Under the pieces are notes generated by a model that saw nothing but the letters and a program-made list of their open reading frames with translations, searched no databases and was not told where the DNA came from. A DNA stretch of 64,000 bases from Methylotetracoccus oryzae. GTDB taxonomy: Bacteria; Pseudomonadota; Gammaproteobacteria; Methylococcales; Methylococcaceae. The stretch covers positions 186,001 to 250,000 of the forward strand of contig NZ_SRSH01000004.1 of the NCBI RefSeq assembly GCF_006175985.1, in the 5' to 3' direction. Every line of letters starts with the position of its first letter. The first letter of the stretch is position 1. Shown one piece after another: positions 16,959 to 27,119 of this stretch. Made by a program: the position numbers and the translations under genes.

Positions 16959-17626
16959 TCAAGGCAGTATTGACCGACATCGAGGGCACGACGTCGTCCA
17001 TTTCATTCGTGAAGGACGTGTTGTTTCCGTATTCCCGTGAGCACCTCGCAGAGTTCGTCAAGCTCCGGCGCGACGACACCGATGTGAGGAAGATCCTCGA
17101 TGAGGTACGCGCCCTGGAAGGCGCCGCCCTGTCGGAGCAGGAGGTGATAGGGCGACTGCGTGAGTGGATCGACGAAGACCGCAAGTCCACGCCGCTCAAG
17201 ACGCTGCAAGGACTGATCTGGGAACACGGCTACCAGCACGGCGACTTCCACGGCCATGTTTATGAGGACGCAGTCCGGTGTCTGCGGGGCTTCAAGGCCA
17301 GAGGACTCCGCCTGTACGTCTACTCGTCCGGTTCGATCTACGCACAGAAGCTGCTGTTCGCGCATACGCAATTCGGGGATCTGACCCCCTTGTTTTCGGG
17401 CTACTTCGACACGCGGATCGGCGCCAAGCAGGACAGTGAGTCCTATCGCAAAATCGCTGCCTCGATCGGGCTCCCGGCCGGCGAGATCCTCTTTCTGTCA
17501 GATGTCGAGGGAGAACTCGACGCGGCCCGCGCCGCCGGTTTCGGCACGCTGAAACTGGTTCGCGATGGCGCTCTGCCGCCCAGTCGGCACCCGCAAGCGG
17601 CGGATTTCGACGCCGTCTGTTGCTGA
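16955..17626 (+). CDS. mtnC: Enolase-phosphatase E1 (2,3-diketo-5-methylthiopentyl-1-phosphate)
   Basis: The ATG at 16955 overlaps the mtnD stop and gives 223 aa beginning MIKAVLTDIEGTTSSISFV. DIEGT is the HAD nucleophile motif. Motif II is in YVYSSGSIYAQKLLF, the lysine in RIGAKQDSESYRKIA, and the acidic motif in ILFLSDVEGELDAAR. The enzyme enolises and dephosphorylates the diketo intermediate to the acireductone used by MtnD. A longer open frame starting at 16817 lies inside mtnD and was not used. Confidence 0.94.
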   Translation: MIKAVLTDIEGTTSSISFVKDVLFPYSREHLAEFVKLRRDDTDVRKILDEVRALEGAALSEQEVIGRLREWIDEDRKSTPLKTLQGLIWEHGYQHGDFHGHVYEDAVRCLRGFKARGLRLYVYSSGSIYAQKLLFAHTQFGDLTPLFSGYFDTRIGAKQDSESYRKIAASIGLPAGEILFLSDVEGELDAARAAGFGTLKLVRDGALPPSRHPQAADFDAVCC

Positions 17627-17790
17627 CCGCCGGCACAGCCCGCAGGGGAGCGCCGCGCTGGCGAATCGGTCGACCCGCAGCCTCTTCGGTTTCGAAATCC
17701 CTTGCGTCGGAGCATGTGTTTATGCTGGCAAATCCGTGGTTTGAAGCAGCACCGTCAAGATGGTGCCAGGCCTGTTTCCCGGCCATGAGC

Positions 17791-17819
17791 TTGATTTAAC
17801 CGACTTCTTTCAGCAGAAT
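17791..17819 (+). promoter_or_regulatory. Possible promoter for the structured leader RNA
   Basis: TTGATT (17791-17796) and CAGAAT (17814-17819) are separated by 17 nt. The -10 match is weak, but the predicted start (about 17826) coincides with the first base of the downstream hairpin. Confidence 0.35.
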
Positions 17820-17825
17820 AAGTCT

Positions 17826-17944
17826 TGGCCAGACATTGAGACGTAGTATGCGTCCCTGCCTGGCCAGTACGACAGGACGCCGAAAAAGACCCCGGCTTGA
17901 AGGCCCGGCTGAACCCATGGCGGTCAGCCTCGGGGGATTTTTTT
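17826..17944 (+). ncRNA. Probable structured RNA (small RNA or leader) ending in an intrinsic terminator
   Basis: The 349-nt gap after mtnC holds nested complementarity. TGGCCAG (17826-17832) pairs with CTGGCCA (17860-17866), enclosing GACG (17840-17843) and CGTC (17851-17854). A single-stranded purine-rich part (17873-17889) follows, and then the terminator hairpin. The whole would be about 119 nt and stops 43 nt before the ATG of the Tat-exported DUF882 gene. It could be a free small RNA or a transcription-attenuating leader. It does not match the c-di-GMP-I or guanidine-II consensus by eye. Confidence 0.45.
17890..17944 (+). terminator. Intrinsic terminator with a 7-T run
   Basis: An outer stem CCCCG (17890-17894)/CGGGG (17931-17935) encloses an inner stem GGCTGA (17907-17912)/TCAGCC (17924-17929). 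A run of seven T (17938-17944) follows. It is the clearest Rho-independent terminator in the window and lies upstream of a gene on the same strand. Confidence 0.65.
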
Positions 17945-17987
17945 CAGCACCCTGCCCTAAATCGCAGACGACCATATGGGAGGGTTC

Positions 17988-18575
17988 ATGACCAATGGCC
18001 GCATTTTGCCCGCCGTTTATCAAACCAAACAGGCTGGCGTTTCCCGACGATCATTTCTGATGCGAGCGGGCGCTGCAGCCGCCGCAACGCTGCTCGTACC
18101 TTCCGCGGAGGCCTTCACCCGCAGCCTGAGCCGCGAACGAATCCTGAACTTCTACAATCCCAACACCGAAGAAGACCTCACGATCGCGTGCTGCATCGAT
18201 GCGGAATATGACGCTCGCATCATCCGCCGCTTCAGCTATTTCATGCGGGACCATCACTCGAACAAGGTCCACTACATCGACCCGGCGCTAATCGATTTGC
18301 TGTATGCGGTTTCCGTGCTGACCCGCAGCCACGGCACCTTCCAGGTCATTTCCGGCTACCGTGCGCCCGAGACGAACCGGATGCTCCGCCGCACGAGTCG
18401 TCGCGTCGCGGAACACAGCCTGCACATGGAGGGCAAGGCCATCGACATCCGGATGTCCGATACCGACACCCGGAGCCTGAGGAAGGTCGGCCTGGCACTG
18501 CAGCGCGGCGGCGTCGGGTATTATCCGTCGGCGAATTTCGTCCACCTCGACACCGGCGACGTGCGCTCCTGGTAA
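17988..18575 (+). CDS. Tat-exported DUF882/YcbK-like murein peptidase
   Basis: The ATG at 17988 is preceded by GGGAGGG; an ATG at 17976 is the alternative. The product of 195 aa has a Tat signal, VSRRSFLMRAGAA (twin Arg20-Arg21), with likely cleavage after SAEA. The mature part is a peptidase M15-like domain with FQVISGYRAPETN, the zinc motif HSLHMEGKAIDIRM (HxxGxAxD) and NFVHLDTG. E. coli YcbK (MepK) is a murein endopeptidase, so periplasmic peptidoglycan remodelling is likely. It stands alone downstream of the structured RNA. Confidence 0.85.
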   Translation: MTNGRILPAVYQTKQAGVSRRSFLMRAGAAAAATLLVPSAEAFTRSLSRERILNFYNPNTEEDLTIACCIDAEYDARIIRRFSYFMRDHHSNKVHYIDPALIDLLYAVSVLTRSHGTFQVISGYRAPETNRMLRRTSRRVAEHSLHMEGKAIDIRMSDTDTRSLRKVGLALQRGGVGYYPSANFVHLDTGDVRSW

Positions 18576-18591
18576 ACATCAGCCCGGACTG

Positions 18592-18615
18592 CTGCGACGG
18601 CGCGTCGCGTCGCAG
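18592..18615 (+). terminator. Hairpin after the DUF882 gene
   Basis: CTGCGACG (18592-18599) pairs with CGTCGCAG (18608-18615) around an 8-nt loop, 16 nt after the stop codon. There is no T-run. Confidence 0.35.
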
Positions 18616-18814
18616 GAAGGGTACCGGCCGCGCGGCTTCATGGGGCGTGTGTGCTTCGCCCCCGGACGGCGGAACGCGACAGGCCGGCGTCGATTCAACC
18701 GGACCGACCCCAGGGCAAACTCGGGTTCAGCGCCACACGTCGCGCTGACCATGCTGCTGCCTCTGGTCGGCGTGGCGCGCTCGCCATAATCGACCGGACG
18801 GCTTCTGCGAAGCG

Positions 18815-20056
18815 CTAGAGCGCCGCGGTTATCAGCGGCACATACATCTCATCGGCGCTCAGACCGCCATGGAATCCGATATGAGAATACCGGGCCTCGC
18901 CCGGAAGCCAGTCCTTGATGACGTAGTTGTCCTTCATCAACAGCGTGTAGTCGCCGACCCGATCTCGCAGCTGGGCATGCTCCGGCCCCCTGCCAAAATA
19001 CCCCTCGCTCAGCAACTGTGTCCGTGACACCACTGCCGCATGATCCCGAAGTTGCTCCTTCACATAGGCCTCGAACTGCGAGGCCCGTTCCGGTTTAACG
19101 TAGCAATACGCCACCCGTCGCTCACCGCATAACGGCAAGATCAAGGTTTCCGCGAGCGCCGGATGATCCGACAACTCGATGCTGCGGCTTTCGTTGCAGT
19201 CGAGCATCCCGTGGTCAGCCGTTAGAGCGACCCAGGTGTCACTGCCCGCCAAGCGGCGACAAAAACAAGCGAAACGCTCATCCAACTGCGCCAGGTGAGC
19301 GGCGCTCTCCACACTGGCGGCGCCGGTTTCGTGGCCCAGCGAGTCGAGTTCGGGCCAATAGGCATAGATGAACTTCGGACGGTCATCCTGTTCCCGCACG
19401 GCCATGGCGACGGTCAGGAAAAACTCGTCCAGCGAATCATAGGTGCGCAGATCGGCCGGCCCGAGATGCGACAGGTTGTAATCGGAATGGGCGATCCGTC
19501 GCGGCGTTACGACGATGCTTCGCCGACGTATCCCGGCAAAGAACGGACGGCTGTCGAAAATCATCTTCGGCTCGATGCCGCTCCGGCTGAAGGTGGCTCC
19601 GCCACACCGTGGCCTCGCCGGAAGGATCGAATACACGCCGGCGAGCTCGCGGAGGTACATGAACCAGCCCGTCAGGCCATGCTGCTGTGGCGCCTCACCG
19701 GTCAGGAAGGTCGTGATCGCGGCCGCCGTGGTGGAGGGAAACACTGAGGTGAGCCGCCGCAGGCGACGGGAATGCATTTCGCCGCCCGGAGCGGCGCGCT
19801 GCAGGAACGCATCCCCCATGCCGTCGAAGACCATCAACAGGACAGTGCGGTGCCTTGCGATGTCGGCCGGGTCGAGTTCGGCCAAGCCTGGATAGAACAC
19901 CGACGGATCCGCGCCCCCACAGGCGGCTCGCAGCGAACTCATCAGATTCACGATGCTGCCGCCGCCGTAGTCGGGCAAGACCCAGCCGCTCGGGCTAGCG
20001 GCCCTTTCCGATGCGCCGCAGGGGGTCGGGACGCGTTCAGTCGGGAAAGCAGCCAT
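18815..20056 (-). CDS. Alkaline phosphatase-superfamily phosphodiesterase/pyrophosphatase
   Basis: 413 aa without a clear signal peptide. Metal and nucleophile motifs of the nucleotide pyrophosphatase/phosphodiesterase branch are in order: LLMVFDGMGD (metal Asp), FPSTTAAAITTFLTG (nucleophile Thr), YAYWPELDSLGHETG, LTADHGMLD and HIGFHGGLSADEM. It should cleave a phosphodiester or phosphate ester; the substrate is unknown. A 245-nt stretch with no seen feature separates it from the membrane-protein gene further upstream on the same strand. Confidence 0.8.
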   Translation of the reverse strand: MAAFPTERVPTPCGASERAASPSGWVLPDYGGGSIVNLMSSLRAACGGADPSVFYPGLAELDPADIARHRTVLLMVFDGMGDAFLQRAAPGGEMHSRRLRRLTSVFPSTTAAAITTFLTGEAPQQHGLTGWFMYLRELAGVYSILPARPRCGGATFSRSGIEPKMIFDSRPFFAGIRRRSIVVTPRRIAHSDYNLSHLGPADLRTYDSLDEFFLTVAMAVREQDDRPKFIYAYWPELDSLGHETGAASVESAAHLAQLDERFACFCRRLAGSDTWVALTADHGMLDCNESRSIELSDHPALAETLILPLCGERRVAYCYVKPERASQFEAYVKEQLRDHAAVVSRTQLLSEGYFGRGPEHAQLRDRVGDYTLLMKDNYVIKDWLPGEARYSHIGFHGGLSADEMYVPLITAAL

Positions 20057-20301
20057 GGCGATCTATCCGGGAAACCCGAGCGGCGGGAGTGGAACGTCGC
20101 TCCAGGCGGCGGCACAGACGCACCGTATCCATACCTTTGAGAGCGTATCAAGGCTGCCGCTGAACGCGCGCAACGATGCACCGCACCCTTGCCTCAGGGC
20201 ACTAACGAGTGCCGTGAAGGGCCCGCCCACGGCTGTCCCTGCAGCAGACCGTATCGACTGCAACGGAACCCGGGTCGCAGGCAGGCCAAAGGCTGCAAAT
20301 A

Positions 20302-21924
20302 TCAACGACCGGCACACAGCAGTTCCATCGGGACAGCGGCGATTGAAAAAGTGCGGGATGTCCAGGCACCCATGTCCAGCCACGTCGCAGTGGCATCGCG
20401 GAAACTGGCACGGGATTCCTGCGGTTCCAGCAACACGACGGCACCGACCGCATGCCGCTGTTCGGCTGTGAGACGGCCGAACGTCAGGCCCTGGAAATAG
20501 TGCCCTCCCAGCACGGCCGGTTCCAGAAACGCGCGCTTCCGTTCTTGTGCTGCGAAGGCAGTCGACGGAATGTCGGCATTATCGCCCCCGATCGACGCCA
20601 GATAGACCAAACCGGTCTCCGGGTCCCGTCTCAAATGGGTCCGGAGCGAGATGGCCTCTTCATAATGCGCACGGGGGTTGGCGACCAATATGACCGGACG
20701 TTGAATGCCGGCGCAGTGGCGGGCGGCAGCCAGCAACTCGCCCAGCGCCACTCCGTCTCTGCCGTACTCCGCGAGATGCTCGCGAGTCCAGCGCAACCGC
20801 CCGTTAAGCGGTTGGATCAGCAGAGCCATGCCGACCACGTAGAGCAGGACGTGAACTGGTCGGAGCGACTCGACCGCCAGAACAGCGATAAACGCGGCCA
20901 GCATCACGACCGGGTTCCAGTAGTGATCGGCCCATCCCGACTTCGCATACAGCAACACCTGGGGAATGGCTCCGATCAGAAACACGGCCCAGCCGAGCCA
21001 GAGGCCATTCACTGGCACGGGAACCCGATGACGGCGAGGCCAGAATCCGACACCGAACGCGAAGACACTCGCAGCGGCCGGGACCCAGAGCTGGCCGATC
21101 CGGGCGAGCGCGAGGGCGGCCGGCAGTATGCTGGCCAGGCGGAATGTCTCAGCGTCGACGCCCGCGTACCCCGTCCCACGGCTCCCCACGAGCCATAGCA
21201 ACCCGGTCAATTCGGCGCTCGCTACGATGCCAAGTACCGCGAAAACCGGCAAGGAGTCGCGCAGCGCCGCCGGCACCGAGCGCCCGAGGAGCCGGCACGA
21301 AAGCCAGACGCGCATCGCTGCGAGCGCGGGAAGGAACAGGATCATGCCTTCCTTGGTGAGGGAAGCCAGCACGGCGGCGACGATGCCGAACACATCGGGC
21401 CAACGGCCCGGCCCGGGCTTCCGGGCTGCCCACGCAAACAGGCACAGAGCCAGGGCGGCCAGGGCTGTGGCCTCGGTCTCGGGTGTCCCGAGCCGCCACC
21501 AGACCGTCGACGGCGGGCCGAACACGGTGAGCGCCGCGAAGGTCAGCGAGGAAATCGACGAAAAACCCAGGAGCAGCCCGAAAACCGTCAGCAGGCCGCT
21601 GGTCATCGTCGCCAGGCCGAGGTTGTAGGCGACCCAGGCCGGCCAGTACAACCCCAGCCATTCCACCCGCACGACCCTGCTCGCATAATACAGCGGCCGG
21701 AAGCGTCGTTCGGCGAGATCCGTACGAAACCACTCGCCCAACACCTGGCCCACATTGCCGTCGCGTGCGGACAATTGACCATGGATGTCGATCAGGCGGT
21801 GATCGTCGATCAAGTGGAAACCGGAACGGAACACGTCGAGTTTCCAAAACAGCGCGCCCCAGATTAGGGCCCACAGCACGAACGGCCATGCCAAACCGCC
21901 GAGTGTGACTCCTGCGCCCGCCAT
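20302..21924 (-). CDS. Polytopic membrane protein, GT-C-like
   Basis: From the ATG at 21924 the protein is 540 aa, starting MAGAGVTLGGLAWPFVLWAL. About ten hydrophobic segments follow, including WVAYNLGLATMTSGLLTVFG and IGQLWVPAAASVFAFGVGFW. A large non-membrane C-terminal region (from about residue 390) contains VILVANPRAHYEEA. The topology and an early acidic loop (LIDDHRLIDIHG) resemble GT-C/GT39-type glycosyltransferases, but no diagnostic motif was secured. An upstream frame to 22131 has no supporting signal. The neighbours do not define a pathway. Confidence 0.6.
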   Translation of the reverse strand: MAGAGVTLGGLAWPFVLWALIWGALFWKLDVFRSGFHLIDDHRLIDIHGQLSARDGNVGQVLGEWFRTDLAERRFRPLYYASRVVRVEWLGLYWPAWVAYNLGLATMTSGLLTVFGLLLGFSSISSLTFAALTVFGPPSTVWWRLGTPETEATALAALALCLFAWAARKPGPGRWPDVFGIVAAVLASLTKEGMILFLPALAAMRVWLSCRLLGRSVPAALRDSLPVFAVLGIVASAELTGLLWLVGSRGTGYAGVDAETFRLASILPAALALARIGQLWVPAAASVFAFGVGFWPRRHRVPVPVNGLWLGWAVFLIGAIPQVLLYAKSGWADHYWNPVVMLAAFIAVLAVESLRPVHVLLYVVGMALLIQPLNGRLRWTREHLAEYGRDGVALGELLAAARHCAGIQRPVILVANPRAHYEEAISLRTHLRRDPETGLVYLASIGGDNADIPSTAFAAQERKRAFLEPAVLGGHYFQGLTFGRLTAEQRHAVGAVVLLEPQESRASFRDATATWLDMGAWTSRTFSIAAVPMELLCAGR

Positions 21925-22376
21925 CGGCGAAGACCCGCGCCCATCATCCGGGAGAACCCGCTCTTCCGCACGGTGTTGGGAATCGACGGGTGCGACCTGA
22001 TCGCATTGCTTCATGCGACGCCCGTGCCGGTCCAGAGCAGAGACCCGACGAAACTCGCGTGCAGCAGGCGCATCACGGCTGGCCACCCCAGACCCGGCCT
22101 GGTCGCACTGCATGGCGCTCTGTGGAGTCATGGCGTCGATCGGGGGTTTGCATCACACCGCCGGGGGCCTCGAAGTTGCGATGCGGCACGGGACGCGCCA
22201 CGGGTCGGACGAAAAGGTGCGCGCAGTGTATGCTCAATGGGGGATGGTCTCAATCCTTGGGCTCCAGCCCGCGCCGGCCGAGGGGATCCGGCGAACGGCC
22301 GCAAGGCACCTCGGATCGGGCCCGCTGCCGCGCCATATCGCCGACACCACCGACGTACCGTTTTCCTGACCTAGCC
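21925..22376. other. Divergent intergenic region without a recognised feature
   Basis: This 452-nt gap separates the membrane-protein gene from the methyltransferase gene. It contains only frames that extend the two flanking genes with non-conserved, Arg-rich sequence. A short GGGCT/AGCCC inverted repeat near 22260 is unremarkable. Confidence 0.4.
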
Positions 22377-23222
22377 ATGATCCAGCGACGCCCCCTGCGC
22401 CCCCTGCCCTACTTCGCGGAACTCGAGCGTCTGCTGGAGGCGGAAGAGCCCGCCGTCAGATCAGCCTTCGGACGCCATGTCCATTGGGGGTATTGGCCCG
22501 ATCCGGCACGTGCGGGTACCGGCGCCGGCGAATTCGAGCGCGCGGCCGATGCGCTGAGCCTCGAATTGTGCCGGCTGGCGGAACTCGACGATGGCCAGCG
22601 CATTCTGGATGCGGGCTGTGGTTTTGGCGGCACCCTGCGGCTGATCGGCGAGCGTCACCGCGACATGCGACTCACCGGGCTCAACATCGACCGGCAGCAA
22701 CTGCGGCGCGCCAGCGACAACCAAACGGATGCCGCAGCGCGCATTCCTTTCGTCCAGGGCGACGCGTGTCGGCTGCCCTACTCGGACGCATGCTTCGACC
22801 GGATTCTGGCAGTCGAATGCATCTTTCATTTCCCTGACCGTCGTGCCTTCTTCCGGGAAGCTTTTCGCACCCTCGCTTCCGGCGGCCGCCTGGCCTTGTC
22901 CGACTTCGTCCCAACCGCCCTGCTGCGTCCGGCAACCGCGCTGATCGCGCTCCGCCCGGCTTCGACGGGATTCTACGGCGATTGTGACTTCACCTACACG
23001 CTGGAGGATTATCGACGCCTGGCCGACGAATTCGGTTTCCGCGTCAGAGCCGAAAAGGACATCACGGTCAACACGCTGCCCACCTATCGCTTCCTGCGTA
23101 CGTTAGCTGGAGTGATCCGCGCGCGCCGGCTCTCGGCGGTGGCGGAAACGCTGTTCGCCGAGGCAGCCAGCCGGACCGGGCTACTGCGCTATCAGCTGTT
23201 GGTCTTCGAGAAGGCGGGCTGA
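22377..23222 (+). CDS. SAM-dependent methyltransferase, class I
   Basis: The ATG at 22377 gives 281 aa. The Rossmann SAM site is ILDAGCGFGGTLRLIG (motif I), with GLNIDRQQL (motif II) and a post-core FVQGDACRLPYSDACFDRIL. Overall layout is like gamma-tocopherol or sterol methyltransferase relatives that act on small lipophilic molecules. The longer frame from 21990 adds non-conserved sequence. Its 3-prime end overlaps the convergent L,D-transpeptidase gene by 31 nt. The substrate is unknown. Confidence 0.78.
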   Translation: MIQRRPLRPLPYFAELERLLEAEEPAVRSAFGRHVHWGYWPDPARAGTGAGEFERAADALSLELCRLAELDDGQRILDAGCGFGGTLRLIGERHRDMRLTGLNIDRQQLRRASDNQTDAAARIPFVQGDACRLPYSDACFDRILAVECIFHFPDRRAFFREAFRTLASGGRLALSDFVPTALLRPATALIALRPASTGFYGDCDFTYTLEDYRRLADEFGFRVRAEKDITVNTLPTYRFLRTLAGVIRARRLSAVAETLFAEAASRTGLLRYQLLVFEKAG

Positions 23223-24991
23223 CCGACGCTATGCGCAGGGCCGGTGGGCACCGGGGAAAAACCTTCCTCCAGTCGCGCCCGCAAGGTGGCATCGTGTCCG
23301 TACAGGTCCGGATAGAATATCAGCGCACCGCTCTCGTCGGCCCATACCGTGGAATAGAAAATGGTCACCGGCAGCGTCGGCGACAACGTCACCGTCCGGG
23401 GTTTGTCGCCGTGCATCGCCTGCACGATCCGCTCCCGGTTCCAGGCGGCGTCATTCCGCAGCACCCATTCCGCGAGCGCGACCGGGTCTGCCACCCTTAT
23501 GCAGCCGTGGCTGAAGTCGCGGCGGGCTCGTGTGAACAGGCCTGGGTTCGGCGTGCTGTGCAAATACACCGAATCGTCGTTTGGAAACGCAAACTTGACC
23601 AAGCCGAGCGCGTTTCTGGGTCCCGGCTTCTGGCGCAACTTCAGCGCCCCGCTGGACACCCGCTGGAGATTCTGGCGCGTCGGCGCGTACACGGCTGCAT
23701 TGCCGCCATACCCCGACACGATTTCGATGTTGTGACGGCTCAGATAACCCGGGTTGCGCATCGCCCCCGGCAACATCTCCTTGGTCGCGATCTTGTAGGG
23801 GAGATTCCAGTGGGGACGGAACACGAGGTAGGTCATCTCCGCCGCGAACAGCGGGGTCTGCCGACCATCGATCGCCTGCCCGACAATGACCTTCATTGCG
23901 AAATCGGGCGACCGGCTGCCAGAACCGTCCGCGAATCCGAACAACTGGAAGGCCGGAACATTGACGAGCAGATGGCGCCCCGCCGGCTGCACCGGCAGCC
24001 AGCGCTGGCGCTCCATGGCCAGCCGGATCTGCATGATCCGGTCATCGTCGGTCACGTGCAGCCGCTCGACAGTCCCTCGGCCGACAACACCGTCGGGTTC
24101 GAGGCCATGGCGCGCCTGGAAACGCTTGACGGCCTCGACCAGCACCGGGTCGTAGAGATCGCGGTTCTCAGGTGCCGTCGGTTCAGCGAGAGCCTCCCCG
24201 GATGCCGTCAGGACAGCCCGCAGCTTGGGCACCTCGGTGTTGCGATCACCCGGGGTCAGCTTGGAAGGCAAGGTCAGCCGCCGATCGACGGTGCTCTGGG
24301 GCGCCGTCCGCAACGCCCGCAAACCGGCCTTGAGCTGGCCATACAGGACGGATCGGGGCTCCAGCGACTGGAACACGACGGCGGGCTCGGCCCCAGCGGC
24401 AAGTTGCTGGAGCGCCGCGAGGACCTCAACCGAGGTGTCAGGACCGGGGTCCAGCCTGAAGCCGACCGCCCCGGGCGACACGCGACCGCGATGCAGGCTG
24501 TTCGCATAGCGCATCACCGAGACCGTCAGCGCGGTGTCGAATAGCGCCCGCTCCGCGGGATCGGCCGTCTCGGCGACTCTAGGCAACCATTGCGCCAGTG
24601 GGCCGGCATCGTAGTCCGCAGGATTCAGACCCTGCGCCTCGGCGTCGGCAAGGCTGGCCAGAATGGCCGGCACCTGCGGCAGCGGAGCCTGCGCCCCTAT
24701 CCACACCGGCTGGTCGCCGCGAGACCGGTAAAAAGCATCCAGGGCTTCACGGACATCTGCGATGGCCGGCCACTTGAGTCGCGGATGCTCGCGTGAGTCG
24801 AGCACATTACGTATCGCCACTGCCTCGGGATGAATCAGCGGGGCTTCCATCGGCGCTGTGTCCGGGGGCGCTGCTGCCGGTGACCCCACCCGCCCGTGGA
24901 CATAGGCCGATGACAGGGTCAGCAGCAGGAGCAAGCTGCGGCCCGGGCCGATGGAGGGATGTCTGATCGTCGGCGCGGGATCCGGGGTCAT
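23192..24991 (-). CDS. L,D-transpeptidase, YcbB/LdtD type
   Basis: 599 aa with a hydrophobic N-terminus (GRSLLLLLTLSSAYVHG) as export signal. Domains: an N-terminal scaffold-like region (about 50-230), a peptidoglycan-binding repeat (about 250-312, VKRFQARHGLEPDGVVG) and a YkuD catalytic domain (about 340-550) with SHGCIRV, catalytic Cys497. Such enzymes make 3-3 meso-DAP cross-links in the periplasm or attach proteins to murein. The long N-terminal part and the insertion in the catalytic domain are typical of the YcbB group. It is divergent from the suf operon. Confidence 0.9.
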   Translation of the reverse strand: MTPDPAPTIRHPSIGPGRSLLLLLTLSSAYVHGRVGSPAAAPPDTAPMEAPLIHPEAVAIRNVLDSREHPRLKWPAIADVREALDAFYRSRGDQPVWIGAQAPLPQVPAILASLADAEAQGLNPADYDAGPLAQWLPRVAETADPAERALFDTALTVSVMRYANSLHRGRVSPGAVGFRLDPGPDTSVEVLAALQQLAAGAEPAVVFQSLEPRSVLYGQLKAGLRALRTAPQSTVDRRLTLPSKLTPGDRNTEVPKLRAVLTASGEALAEPTAPENRDLYDPVLVEAVKRFQARHGLEPDGVVGRGTVERLHVTDDDRIMQIRLAMERQRWLPVQPAGRHLLVNVPAFQLFGFADGSGSRSPDFAMKVIVGQAIDGRQTPLFAAEMTYLVFRPHWNLPYKIATKEMLPGAMRNPGYLSRHNIEIVSGYGGNAAVYAPTRQNLQRVSSGALKLRQKPGPRNALGLVKFAFPNDDSVYLHSTPNPGLFTRARRDFSHGCIRVADPVALAEWVLRNDAAWNRERIVQAMHGDKPRTVTLSPTLPVTIFYSTVWADESGALIFYPDLYGHDATLRARLEEGFSPVPTGPAHSVGQPAFSKTNS

Positions 24992-25091
24992 AGCACTAAA
25001 TGAGGAGGTCTATTTCCGCCAATTATACCGGGTCCGCAAATCGCCGATCGGGACGGCGGGCATGCACCCAAAAAGGGCGGTTTCAGAGCGC

Positions 25092-25121
25092 TTTACTTGG
25101 AAATCTATCTAGGACTAAAAT
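25092..25121 (+). promoter_or_regulatory. Candidate suf operon promoter
   Basis: TTTACT (25092-25097) and TAAAAT (25116-25121) are about 18 nt apart. The -10 element lies inside the palindrome at 25110-25128, so a bound regulator would block RNA polymerase. Confidence 0.55.
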
Positions 25122-25128
25122 AGTCCTA
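25110..25128 (+). promoter_or_regulatory. Rrf2/IscR-type operator (perfect palindrome)
   Basis: TAGGACTA-AAA-TAGTCCTA has perfect 8-bp arms. Its core (25113-25125, GACTAAAATAGTC) matches the GACTRWWWYAGTC centre of the E. coli IscR type-1 site exactly; the flanks do not match. It lies 22 nt upstream of the Rrf2 regulator ATG, which predicts autoregulation and [2Fe-2S]-dependent repression of the suf operon. Confidence 0.72.
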
Positions 25129-25149
25129 AATTCGCAGCGAGCCAGCGCA

Positions 25150-25611
25150 ATGCTAAGAATCAGCAAGATGACCGACTATGCCATTGTCGTCCTGAGCCTG
25201 ATGGCCCGGGAGAGCAACCGCACCTTTGCCGCTGCCGAAGTCGCCGAGCGGACCGGGATCACCGCGCCGACCGTGTCCAAATTGCTGAAAAGCCTGACCC
25301 GGGCCCAAATCGTCTCGTCCATACGCGGCGTCAAGGGAGGTTACCGGCTGTCGCGTCCGCCTGAAGAAACCTCGGTCGCCAGTATCGTCGATGCCCTCGA
25401 AGGACCGATCGCGATCACGGAGTGCGGCGTCGCACAGGACTCCTGCCAGCAGTCACATTCCTGCCATATCCGCGGCAACTGGAACGTGATCAATCGTGCT
25501 GTGCGAACAGCGCTGGAGTCCGTCACGCTGACCGATATGGTCAAGCCGCAGCACCCGGTGGTCGAAGAATCCGTGATTCATCTGACTTCCCTACAGCACA
25601 CCCCCCGTTAA
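25150..25611 (+). CDS. SUF system regulator, Rrf2/IscR family
   Basis: The ATG at 25150 gives 153 aa beginning [21 protein letters not shown] winged helix-turn-helix (about 1-80) is visible as [21 protein letters not shown] with the wing [11 protein letters not shown]. Three cysteines in [21 protein letters not shown] (about residues 94-108) fit the Fe-S ligands of this family. It should sense cluster status and repress the suf operon through the palindrome just upstream. It lies 16 nt before sufB. Confidence 0.9.
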   Translation: MLRISKMTDYAIVVLSLMARESNRTFAAAEVAERTGITAPTVSKLLKSLTRAQIVSSIRGVKGGYRLSRPPEETSVASIVDALEGPIAITECGVAQDSCQQSHSCHIRGNWNVINRAVRTALESVTLTDMVKPQHPVVEESVIHLTSLQHTPR

Positions 25612-25627
25612 CCTGCGGAGCGCCGCC

Positions 25628-27073
<1,446 letters not shown>

Positions 27074-27119
27074 CGGCACGGCCCGGTTTCATCAAGGATT
27101 TTTCATTCAGGTCATAGTC

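Noticed and set aside
17826-17944. c-di-GMP-I (GEMM) riboswitch
   Set aside because: A GGACGC...AAAG stretch is suggestive, but the conserved GGGCAAACC and tetraloop-receptor segments are absent.
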